A stretch of 64,000 bases of DNA from Trichocoleus sp. FACHB-40 (GTDB lineage Bacteria; Cyanobacteriota; Cyanobacteriia; Cyanobacteriales; FACHB-T130), in the NCBI RefSeq assembly GCF_014695915.1, contig NZ_JACJPF010000035.1:1-64000 (forward strand). Direction: 5' to 3'. Below are positions 1-10,200 of the stretch, piece after piece; position 1 is the stretch's first letter; each line of letters starts with the position of its first letter. The notes below the pieces were generated by a model. That model saw only the letters and a list, made by a program, of their open reading frames with translations. It was not told the origin of the DNA and made no database searches. A program made the position numbers and the translations under genes.

Positions 1-452
1 TGGGAGGACTGAGGTACTCAGACAAGAAAAGATTCGTAGACTTTTTGGATAAAGGCAATGCAGATAACTTTTACAAAGTCCTTAAAAACTTTTATCAAGA
101 GCTAATTTACGAATGGGTAGAAGTTGGTAATCAAGCCAAAGACTTTGCCGATAAAGGAGCGAAGATAGTTATCATTCTTGATAATGCAAGTTTTCACAAG
201 AAAGAAGAGTATATCAAGAAGATTGAAGCAGAGATGCCGAATCTTCATTTAGAATTTCTTCCGGAATATAGCCCGGATTATAACTTAATTGAATTGGTAT
301 GGCATTCTACAAAAGAATATGTGGCTAATCGACTATTCAAATCAGTTGAGGAGCTAGAGTATTTATTACATCGGCTTTTAAATGAAGGAGAGCTGGTTAT
401 TAAGTGGGGACGAAAGCTCAAAAACAAAGGTAATGCTTTTATCACAATTTAA
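1..452 (+). mobile_element. IS630-family transposase, C-terminal part (cut by window edge)
   Basis: The reading frame is open from base 3 to the TAA at 450-452, so the gene begins outside the window. The visible part is the second half of a DDE transposase of the IS630/Tc1-mariner type. VIILDNASFHK carries the second catalytic aspartate, and FLPEYSPDYNLIELVW carries the proline/asparagine-rich stretch and the final acidic residue. The N-terminal helix-turn-helix and first catalytic aspartate would lie upstream and cannot be judged. The stop codon is followed at once by the ATG of the kinase remnant, so the element seems to have landed inside that kinase gene. I cannot tell whether the insertion sequence is intact. 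Confidence 0.85.
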
Positions 453-472
453 ATGCACAACAGCTTAGCGCG
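443..472. repeat. probable right end of the IS630 element
   Basis: The transposase stop lies in an AT-rich stretch, and the sequence from about 473 reads straight into the conserved kinase linker ARDISDRKAAEEAL. The element boundary is therefore placed near the TA at 471-472; TA is the usual IS630 target. The matching left inverted repeat is outside the window, so the exact end is inference. Confidence 0.4.
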
Positions 473-1523
473 AGATATAAGCGATCGCAAAGCCGCTGAA
501 GAAGCCTTGCATCAAAAAAATGAGCAATTAGCTAACACTCTGCAAGAACTAAAACTTACCCAACAAGAGCTGATTCAATCAGAAAAAATGGCTGCTCTCG
601 GACAACTTATTGCTGGCATAGCTCACGAAATAAATACGCCACTGGGAGCAATTCGGGCATCAATTGGCAATATCTCTACTGCTTTAGATAACTCAATTCG
701 ACAATTACCTCATCTATTCCAGCAACTTTCCCTCGAACAGCAAACTTATTTTTTTGCATTATTAGAAGCCACCCGACAAAACCAACCAATCCTTTCATTT
801 AGAGAGGAACGACTGCTTAAACGCGCCCTTAAGAAAGAATTGGAAACTCAGGGCGTTGAGGATGCCGATACTATTGCTGCTACCTTAGTCAAAATAGGTA
901 TTACCCAGGACATTACCCCCTTTTTGCCGCTGTTACAATACCCAAATCACAGCTTAATTTTAGAAGCTGTCTATAACTTATCTATGCAACAAAATAACAG
1001 TGATAATATTATACTGGCTGTATAACGAGCCTCAAAGATAGTCTTTGCTTTGAAAAGTTATGCCCGTCAAGACAACTCCAGTCAAATGACTATGACTCAG
1101 GTGACGGAGGGAATCGATGTAGTTCTGACTATCTATCAAAATATGTTAAAACAAGGTATTGAAGTGATAAAAAAGTATCAGCAAGTTCCACCCATTCTTT
1201 GTTATGCCGAAGAACTAAATCAAGTGTGGACAAATTTGCTGCATAATGCTATCCAAGCAATGAGTAATCGGGGTAGATTAGAAATAAGTGTTTTTGAGGA
1301 AAATCGTCAATTAGTGGTGCAACTTACTGATTCTGGTTCTGGGATTCCTCCAGAAATCAAAGAGAGAATATTTGACCCATTCTTCACTACTAAGCCCGCC
1401 GGAGAAGGCAGCGGATTAGGGTTAGATATTGTTCGTAAGATTGTAGACAAACATCAGGGAAAAATTGATGTAAGCAGCCAGCCTGGACGAACTACGTTTA
1501 GCGTTTTGTTACCGATTAGATAG
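453..1523 (+). pseudogene. broken sensor histidine kinase (sensor half lost, in-frame TAA)
   Basis: This is the cytoplasmic core of a histidine kinase. A coiled-coil linker leads to a HisKA domain with AGIAHEINTP (phospho-accepting His), then a roughly 100-residue helical insert. The HATPase has an N box (NQVWTNLLHNAIQAM), a G1 box (DSGSGIPPE) and a G2 box (GEGSGLGL). The frame is the same on both sides of a TAA at 1023-1025, which falls just before RASKIVFALKSYA. Related kinases normally have Glu at that position, so a single G-to-T change explains the stop. Upstream, the sensor part is replaced by the IS630 element, and the ATG at 453 lies within the presumed IS end. If read separately, the pieces are 453-1025 (HisKA only) and 1050-1523 (HATPase only, TTG start). 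The gene is probably dead; a sequencing error at 1023 remains possible. Confidence 0.8.
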
Positions 1524-1655
1524 ACATTACCGCGTTTTTAGCAGGGAAAGCATAGTTGATGAAAAAGCGCGATCGCAATCTGTAGCGAACGCTAACACCA
1601 TCTATTTACAACTAATTCTGGCAACTATAAAAATTCAATAAACCGGAGCTGAGGT

Positions 1656-2057
1656 ATGCCTAAAAAAGCGATTTTATGTGTAGATGATGAAAAACTTATC
1701 TTAAGAAGCTTGCGCGATCAAATAATAAATCATTTTGGTAATCGCTATAGTTATGAATTTGCCGAAAGTGCAGATGAAGCTTTAGAAGTAATTGATGAGT
1801 TAAATGAAGAAGGTGTAAAAATTCTCATTGTTGTCTCCGATTGGCTAATGCCCAATATGAAAGGCGATGAGTTGCTGATTAAAGTCCATCAACAATTCCC
1901 GAACATTGTCACTGTACTGTTGACGGGACAAGCTGATGAAACGGCGATTGAACGAACTCGAAAGTACGCGAACCTGTATCGCTACTTAAGCAAACCTTGG
2001 GATAAAGCAACATTAATCGAAGTCCTTGAATCGGGATTGGAGGGAACTGATGAGTAA
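1656..2057 (+). CDS. single-domain response regulator (REC)
   Basis: This 133-residue protein is a lone receiver domain with no output domain. The acidic pair is D10-D11 (CVDDE), the phosphorylation site is D62 ([12 protein letters not shown]), the Thr is in LLTGQ, and the Lys-Pro is in YLSKPWD. A strong Shine-Dalgarno (GGAGCTGAGG) precedes the ATG. It follows the broken kinase by 132 bases and overlaps the next gene by 8 bases (ATGAGTAA), so the two are probably co-translated. Its original partner was perhaps the broken kinase; the hybrid kinase downstream is the other candidate. It most likely works as a phosphate shuttle or protein-binding switch. Confidence 0.9.
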   Translation: MPKKAILCVDDEKLILRSLRDQIINHFGNRYSYEFAESADEALEVIDELNEEGVKILIVVSDWLMPNMKGDELLIKVHQQFPNIVTVLLTGQADETAIERTRKYANLYRYLSKPWDKATLIEVLESGLEGTDE

Positions 2058-4149
2058 AGGCACGATTATCTGCGTGGATGATGAAAGGGTTGTGCTGATT
2101 AGTCTCAGAGATCGGTTAACGCATCACTTCGGAAGCGATTATGATATTGAATTGGCTGAAAGTGGTGAAGAAGCCTTAGAAATTTTTGCCGAATTACTAG
2201 AAGAAGAGAGGGAAATTCTTCTAATTATATCCGACCAAATTATGCCAGGGATGAAAGGAGATGAACTTTTAATCAAAATTCATGCTCAGTATCCAAAAAC
2301 ATTGAAAATTCTTTTAACAGGACAGGCGAGTGTAACGGCTGTGGGTAATGCGGTTAATTTCGCTAATCTTTATCGTTATATTGCGAAACCTTGGGACGAA
2401 ACCGACTTGTGTTTGACAGTTACGGAAGCGATTCGGAGTTATGTTCAGGATAAAGAATTAGAAGAAAAAAATAAATTTTTAGAAAAAATTATTTTTGAAT
2501 TAGAACAATTAAACGCATCTTTAGAGGAACAAATCGCGTCGCGGACTTTGAAACTTCAACAAGCTAAAGAAGCAGCTGAAGTCGCCAACCAATCTAAAAG
2601 CACCTTTCTTGCAAATATGAGCCACGAATTGCGATCGCCTCTCAACGTGATTCTTGGCTATTCCCATTTAATGACCCGCAGCCCAACTCTACCTGGGGAA
2701 CACAAGGAAAATATCAGCATTATTAGCCGCAGCGGGGAACACTTGCTAACTCTGATTAACGACGTGCTGGATATGTCTAAAATCGAGGCAGGGCGCACCA
2801 TTATTAATGAACATAATTTTGACTTTTATAGTCTGCTTGATGACTTGGAAGATATGTTCCGTTTGAAGGCTGAGGAGAAGGGATTGCAGTTGCTTTGTAA
2901 CCGTTCTCTTGACGTTCCTCAATATGTGCGAACGGATGAAGTCAAGTTGCGTCAAGTGTTGATTAATTTACTCAACAATGCGGTGAAGTTTACCAAACAG
3001 GGAACCGTGTCGTTACGAGTGTCAGTTGTCACCGAATTGTCAAGTTGGGTTGAAACTACATTCACTTCAAACCTTCAAACACCAACGGACAACGGACAAC
3101 TGACGATTGCTTTTGAAATTTCAGATACGGGTATTGGCATTCCCCCAGATGAGTTAGACATCATCTTTGAAGCCTTTGTGCAAGCTAAAACAGGTCAAGA
3201 AGAATCACAAGAGGGGACAGGCTTAGGCTTGGCAATCAGTTGCCAATTTGTGCAACTGATGGGCGGACAGATTACTGTCAGTAGTGAGGTAGGACGAGGC
3301 AGCGTTTTCCAGTTTGCCCTTAAAATAAGCGCGATCGCATCTACTGATATCGCACCTCAACAACCGACTCGGCGAGTTATTGCCCTGAAGCCAAATCAAC
3401 CCCGCTATCGTATCCTGATTGTCGATGAGAAAGCGGACAATCGCCAACTGCTTCTCCTGCTGCTTTCTCCCCTTGGCTTTGACCTGAAGGAAGCCTGTAA
3501 CGGTCTGGAAGCGATCGCAATCTGGGAAAATTGGCAACCTCACTTAATCTGGATGGATATGCGGATGCCAGTTATGGACGGCATTGAAGCTACCAAATTG
3601 ATCAGAACTAAGGAAAAGGAGATGGGCCGAGGCGCAGAGGCGCAGATGGGAGGAGAAAAAGCGTTGTCCTCCTTGTCTCCAATTGCCAACCCCCAATCAA
3701 TAGTCCCTAATCCCACCGCCATCATCGCCTTAAGTGCCTCCGTTTTGAAAGGAGAACAAGCTGTACTTCTAGCGGCTGGTTGCGATGACTTTTTAGGCAA
3801 ACCGTTCTGTGAGGCAGATATCTTTGAAATAATTAACAAACATCTTGGGGTGTTATATGTCTACGACGAGAACCCAACTCAATCTACTTTCTTCGAGTCG
3901 GATTACCTCAATAATCCACTAACCCCAGCCGACTTAGCTGCTTTACCCGACACTTGGGTAGCCCAGTTACACCATGCGGCTGCCTTGGCAAATCCTAACT
4001 TAGCTATTAGTATTATTGAACAAATTTCAGCCGACCATACAAATTTGGCTAAGGGTTTGGCGAAATTGGTCAATGATTTTCAGTTCGACAAAATTATGGA
4101 CTTAACGAACTATCAGCATGATTTTAACTGTTATAGCAATCCTATTTAA
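2050..4149 (+). CDS. hybrid histidine kinase, REC-HisKA-HATPase-REC
   Basis: The start is the ATG at 2050, because the protein then begins [12 protein letters not shown] in line with the preceding regulator; an in-frame start 24 bases upstream is less likely. In the 699 residues the order is REC (D62), a coiled coil at about 135-180, HisKA with H192 in MSHELRSPL, HATPase (GTGLGLAIS), a second REC (D503 in WMDMRMP) and a C-terminal tail. It has no sensor domain, so input presumably comes through the N-terminal REC. Two stretches look like repeat-derived insertions: one within the HATPase (about 3021-3104) and one within the second REC (about 3612-3712). The tail ([10 protein letters not shown]) resembles that of the giant kinase downstream, although the last few residues differ. 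Confidence 0.9.
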   Translation: MSKGTIICVDDERVVLISLRDRLTHHFGSDYDIELAESGEEALEIFAELLEEEREILLIISDQIMPGMKGDELLIKIHAQYPKTLKILLTGQASVTAVGNAVNFANLYRYIAKPWDETDLCLTVTEAIRSYVQDKELEEKNKFLEKIIFELEQLNASLEEQIASRTLKLQQAKEAAEVANQSKSTFLANMSHELRSPLNVILGYSHLMTRSPTLPGEHKENISIISRSGEHLLTLINDVLDMSKIEAGRTIINEHNFDFYSLLDDLEDMFRLKAEEKGLQLLCNRSLDVPQYVRTDEVKLRQVLINLLNNAVKFTKQGTVSLRVSVVTELSSWVETTFTSNLQTPTDNGQLTIAFEISDTGIGIPPDELDIIFEAFVQAKTGQEESQEGTGLGLAISCQFVQLMGGQITVSSEVGRGSVFQFALKISAIASTDIAPQQPTRRVIALKPNQPRYRILIVDEKADNRQLLLLLLSPLGFDLKEACNGLEAIAIWENWQPHLIWMDMRMPVMDGIEATKLIRTKEKEMGRGAEAQMGGEKALSSLSPIANPQSIVPNPTAIIALSASVLKGEQAVLLAAGCDDFLGKPFCEADIFEIINKHLGVLYVYDENPTQSTFFESDYLNNPLTPADLAALPDTWVAQLHHAAALANPNLAISIIEQISADHTNLAKGLAKLVNDFQFDKIMDLTNYQHDFNCYSNPI
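3021..3104. repeat. palindromic repeat inserted in the HATPase coding region
   Basis: The arms gtcagttgtc (3021-3030) and gacaactgac (3095-3104) are exact reverse complements flanking about 64 bases. The encoded peptide (roughly VVTELSSW to TDNGQL) has the low-complexity look of a linker between the N box and the G1 box. Repeats built on GTCAGTTGTC are common between genes in filamentous cyanobacteria. Here one appears to have been captured in frame. Confidence 0.6.
3612..3712. repeat. repeat-like in-frame insertion within a receiver domain
   Basis: Between helix 3 (IEATKLIRT) and strand 4 (IIALSAS) of the second REC there are about 33 extra codons. The paralogous receiver at about 10460-10500 has only a short loop there. 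The DNA contains gaggcgcagaggcgcag, an A-rich stretch and ccttgtctcc followed by cccaatc/cctaatccc units, a composition typical of cyanobacterial intergenic repeats. The frame stays open throughout. Confidence 0.6.
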
Positions 4150-4264
4150 GTGAACGAGTAGGGACATGGTATTGCCATGTCCTTACAGGGGGAATTTATT
4201 GGAATTTGAGTTATTTATTCAAGATTTATAACTTAACTTTAGTAAAACTATCGGAGATAAAGTT

Positions 4265-7200
4265 ATGAACAATACAGAATTAAATACAGTAAAGGGCAAC
4301 ATTTTAATTGTTGATGACAACCCAGCAAATTTGCGATTGTTATCAAATATCCTAAACGATTATGGCTATGAAGTGCGATGCGTAACTAACGGGCAAATGG
4401 CTCTCACGACAGCTCGGTGGTTTCCGCCTGACCTGATTTTGCTTGATATCAGAATGCCGGGAATGGATGGTTATGAAGTTTGTTCTAAGCTAAAAGCTGA
4501 TGAAAAAACTCGCGATATTCCGGTAATTTTTATCAGTGTTTTGAGTGATGTAGTGGATAAAGTAAAAGCTTTTTCAGTTGGGGGTGTGGACTACATTACC
4601 AAATTATTTGAGCCGGAGGAGGTTTTAGCGCGGGTTGAGAATCAATTGAGCATCCGGAGACTATCTAAGCAACTGCGAGAGCAAAATGCACGGCTACCAG
4701 AAGAAATGCGAGTGCGTCGGGAGGCAGAAGAAAAATTTACCCGCGCCTTTCGTTCATCTCCGGATGCGATCGCTATCTTAACGTTGGCAGATGGATGCTA
4801 CATGGAAGTGAATGATAGCTTCTGTCGCATTTCTGGTTATTCTCCCGACGAGGCAATTGGTTCCACCTTAAAGGAACTAAATTTGTGGGTAAAACCACAA
4901 GACTGCCTCAAATTAAAACATCAGTTGCAGCAAACAAAAGCAATCCGCAACTGGGAATGTGATTTTCGCACCAAGACAGGCAAGGTGAAGACAATGCTGA
5001 TATCAGCAGAAATCATCGACCTGAATGGACAAGCGTGTATCCTCGCTGTTAGTAAAGACATTACAGAGCGCAAAGCTGCTCAACAGGGCCTAAAAGCCTC
5101 AGAAGCTGAGCTACGCGCTTTGTTGGCTGCCTTACCCGATGTAGTTCTAGTTATTGATGCACAGGGGCGTTATCTCAAAATCGCACCTACAAATCCATCA
5201 AATTTATACAAATCAGCCTCGGAATTATTTGGCAAAACACTCCACGAAGTTTTTGAAAAAGAGCAAGCTGATACCTTTCTTAGCTATATTTGCAAAGCCT
5301 TGGAAAGTCAGCAGACACTCAACGTTGAATACAGCTTAAACATTAGAGAGCAAGAAGTTTGGTTTGCTGTCAGTATTTCGCCTATGTCGTCAAACTCAGT
5401 CGTCTGGGTAGCACGGGACATCACACAGCGCAAACAACGAGAAGAGACGCTGCGAGAAAGCCAGCGTTTTATTCAACAAATTGCCGAGTCTAGCCCCAAT
5501 ATTTTATATCTCCACGACCTTAGCAAGCAGCGCAATGTCTATACGAATCGGCAAATTGCTGCGATTCTGGGCTATACGCCAGAAGAGATTCAACAAATGG
5601 GAGCAGCAATTCCCCAAAATCTGATGCACCCTGACGATTTCGCACGGCTCCCTGAATATTGCCAACAATTCGAGAACGCCTCTGACGGTGAAATTTTTGA
5701 GTTTGAGTACCGGATGAGGCACCGGAACGGAGAATGGCGGACTTTGGAGAGCCGGGATACCTTGTTTAGCAAAACTGATGATGGCAAGGCGAGGCAAATT
5801 CTCGGCACAGCTACTGACATCACGCAGAGAAAGCAGGCAGAAGTTGAAATTCGTCTTTTGCTGGAAACAACCCAAGCTATTAATCACTCTGTTGACGTTG
5901 ACAGTGCTTTAGCAGTGATTCTGCGGTTAATTTGTACGACAATCGGCTGGGATTTTGCCGAAGCTTGGATTCCTGCTAATGATGGTACGGTTTTGGAACA
6001 TAGTCTGGGTTGGTACGAATGCGATAACTCCCTAGAAGAATTCCGCCGCTATAGCGAAACACTCATATTTGCACCTAATGCAGGCTTACCAGGGCGAGTT
6101 TGGTCATCTGGTTCCCCAGAATGGTTAGAAGATGTCTCCCAAGCTGAACCGACAGCCTTCCCTAGATCGCAAATCGCCACCCAAGTTGGATTAAAAGCTG
6201 GTTTTGGTGTACCAATCCTCGCCAATAACCAAGTTTTGGCTGTCTTAGTCTTCTTTAAACGTACTAAAAGTACAGAAGATCGGCATTTATTTGAGCTAGT
6301 TAGTGCTGTTGCGGCTCAGTTAGGTTGGCTGATTGCACGCAAAAAAGCCCAAGCTGCTTTGTGCAAAAGCGAAGAACGTTTGCATCTAGCCTTACAAGGC
6401 AGCGGCTTGGGTTTGTGGGATTGGAATATTGCCACAGGAGAAACCTATTTCGACCCCCAGTGGAAGAAAATGTTGGGGTATGAAGTAGAAGAAATCGAAA
6501 ACAATTACCAGTCTTGGGAGCGGCTGCTGCATCCAGAGGATCTGCCAAAGCTTATGGAAGCTCTAAAAGCTTATCTGGAAGGTGCCACTCCTGTTTATAA
6601 TGCTGAGTTTCGGATGCTCTGTTCATCCGGTGAGTGGAAGTGGATTCGGGGTTCAGGCAAGGTTTTTGAGCGCGATGAATCAGGCGTACCCCTGCGGATG
6701 ACCGGGACGAATAAAGACATTAGCGATCGCATCCACGCCGAAAGAGCGCTCACTCTGGCAACCGAACGCCTGCAACATCTGCTCACCTCTAGCCCAGCGG
6801 TCATTTATAGCTCAAAAATATCAGGAGATTATGCAGCTACTTTTATCAGCGAGAACGTCAGCGCTGTTGTTGGCTACCAAGCGCGAGAATTTATAGAAGA
6901 TTCAAATTTCTGGGCTAGAAATATCCACCCAGAAGATGCGAAATGGGTCTTTCCCGAATTACCACGCCTATTAGAAAAGGGATATCACACCCACGAGTAC
7001 CGCTTCTTGCACAAAGACGGAACTTATCGCTGGCTATACGACCAGATGAAGTTAGTCAAAGACAAAGCTGGCAACCCCATTGAGTGCGTTGGTTATTGGG
7101 TAGACATTACAGAACGCAAACAAACAGAAGAACGTTTACGGCTGCTAGAACGAGCGATCGCAGCCTCCAGCAACGGCATTGTCCTTAGCGATGCCCAACT

Positions 7201-10200
7201 TCCCGACTGTCCAGTTATTTTCGTTAATCCAGCCTTTGAGTCTATAACAGGTTATTCGGCAGCAGAAACAATTGGCAAAAACTGCCGATTTTTACAAGGA
7301 ACTGACAAAAAGCAACCTGCTCTTGAGGAACTGCGGGCGGCAATCCGCCAAGAAAGAGAATGTCGCGTGGTTCTGCGTAATTATCACAAGGATGGCACGC
7401 TTTTTTGGAATGAATTTTCCGTTTCCCCAGTGCGAGACGCAACCGGACGCTTGACTCACTATGTGGGAATTCAGTCTGACATTACCCAAGAGCGTACAGC
7501 AATAGAAGCTCTGACTAAACAATTTAGCCGGACTCTAATGCTCAAGCAAATCACTGAGGAAATCCGCTCTAGTTTAGATCCTTCTCAAATCTTTGCCACC
7601 GCCGCCAATCAAATTTCTCATCTATTGACAGTCGATCGCTGTCTAATTCATACCTACGTCGCCGATCCGGAACCGAGAATCCCCATAGTAGCTGAGTTTG
7701 TAGCGACCGGGGTTCCATCAATGCTGTATGAGAATATTCCCATACTCGGCAACCCCCACGCCGAGCGGATGTTAGCACAAGATGCCGCCATCTCTTCGCC
7801 GGATGTTTATGCTGACCCTCTGTTACAAGCTGCTGAGCCATTTTGCCGCCAGAGTGGTTTGAAGTCAATGCTTGTAGTCCGGACTTCTTACCAGGGAGAA
7901 CCTAACGGCGCGATTGGGTTGCATCAGTGCGATCGCTTTCGCGTTTGGACACTTGGGGATATATCCCTCCTAGAATCAGTTGCGGCACAACTGGGGATTG
8001 CGATCGCTCAAGCTTCCCTCCTAGAACAAGAAAAACAACAACGCACCTACCTTGACTGCCAAAATCAACAGCTACAGCAACAAATCCGGGAACGCCAACT
8101 TGCAGAAGTGGCACTGCGCCAAAGCGAAGCCAAAAATCGCGCTATCCTTTGGGCTATTCCCGATTTGATGTTTCGGATGAGTAACGATGCCATTTACCTA
8201 GACTTCATTTGTAACAGCGAAGTGAAAAATCTGTGGCAATCAGAAGACGCGACCCTTTGCCAGCATATGAACTTCAAAGATTTGCCCCCAGAAGTTGCTC
8301 GTCGTTATGTACAACATATGCAACTAGCTCTGGATACAGGGAAACCCCAAATTTATGAACAGCAAGTTTTGATCGAAGGCAAACTGCAATACGAAGAAGT
8401 CCGGGTTGTAACCAGTGGAGAAGAGGAAGTGCTGTTCATAGTCCGGGATATTAGCGATCGCAAACAAGCAGAAATTGCCTTACAGCAACAAATCTCGCGG
8501 GAACGCCTGGTAATAGCTATGCAAGAGCGAATTCGCGAGTCACTTAACCTGGAAGAAGTCCTAAAAACAGCAGTCGAAGAAGTGCGACAGTTTTTGTCCA
8601 CCGACCGGACAATTATCTACCGCTTTAACCCAGGCTGGAGCGGCGTTGTCGCTGTCGAGTCAGTGGGAGAAGATTGGATGGCTATAATGGGCAGCGATAT
8701 TAACGATCCCTGCTTTGGGGAAAGCTATGTCGCCCCCTACCAGCAAGGTCGCATTCTCGCAATCGAGGATATTCACGCAGCTGGTTTAAAACAGTGCCAC
8801 ATTAGTTTCCTCAGTCAGCTTCAGGTTAGAGCTAACCTGGTAGTTCCCATTTTGCAAGGAAATAAGTTATGGGGACTGCTAATTGCCCATCACTGTAGGG
8901 GTTCTAGGGCGTGGCATTCTTCAGAGATAGAATCTCTCAGACAATTATCCGTGCAACTAGCGATCGCTATCCAGCAATCCACCCTCTTTGAACAAGCCAA
9001 AACTGAAATCATCGAGCGCAAGCAAGCTGAAGAGAAGCTGCGGCAAAGCGAACAGCGTTTTCGCGATGTGTCAGAAGCAGTTGGAGAATACCTCTGGGAA
9101 ATAGATTCTGAAGGTATCTACACCTTCATCACTGACCGGGTGAAATCCGTTAAAGGATATCCACCCTCACAATTAATCGGGCATAAGCTGATTGATTTCG
9201 TTGCACACGAAGATATCAAAAAAGTTGAACAAATATTGCGCGATGCTTCTAGGACAAAAAGCACCTTTAAACTAGAACATCGTAACATTACCCCCACAAA
9301 GGAAATTATTTGGGAGGAAGTCAATGGCATTCCACTTTTGGACAATAACGGTAATATTATCGGTTTCCGGGGAACTGGGCTAAACATCACACAACGCAAG
9401 CAAGCAGAAGCTGCACTGCAACAGGCTGCCTATGCTGCCGATGCAGCTAATCGCGCCAAGAGCGAATTCCTCGCCTCTATGAGCCACGAACTGAGAACGC
9501 CACTAAACGCCATCCTGGGATTTACTCAAATAATGACCCGCGACTCATCCCTATCCGGCGAACAACAGGAATATATAGGAATTATTAATCGCAGTGGGGA
9601 ACATCTACTAGAATTAATCAACGACATTCTAGAAATGTCCAAAATCGAGGCAGGCAGAATTACTTTTAATGAAAGTAGCTTTGACTTAGTTAACCTGCTA
9701 GAAAATCTGGAAGAAATGTTCCGGTTAAAAGTCAAATCTAAAGGCTTAAAACTGGAAATAAACTACGCCTCAAACATTCCCCAATACGTGCGGTCTGACG
9801 AGAGTAAATTGCGGCAAGTCTTGATAAACCTCCTGGGAAATGCCATCAAGTTTACTGAACAAGGTAGCGTAGTGCTGCGGGTGTCAGTTGTCAGTGAATT
9901 GTCAAGTTCTAACTTGGCAACCTTCCAACCTGACAACATTCAAACGCCAACAAGGGATAAACAACAGACAATCCGCTTTGAAGTCGAAGACACTGGACTC
10001 GGCATTGCCCCAGAAGAAATAAACAAGTTATTTGAAGCTTTTGGGCAAACAGAAGCTGGTCGGAAATCTCAGCAAGGAACTGGATTAGGTTTACCTATTA
10101 GCCGCAAATTTGTGCAACTTATGGGCGGAGATATCACCGTCAGCAGTTCTATAGGTAAAGGAACAGTATTTGCATTTGATATTCACATCAGCCTTGCTGA

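Noticed and set aside
8500-9000. Plain non-pigmented GAF domain in the giant kinase
   Set aside because: Both DPCF and CH cysteines are present at the expected 28-residue spacing, so a bilin-binding domain is the better call.
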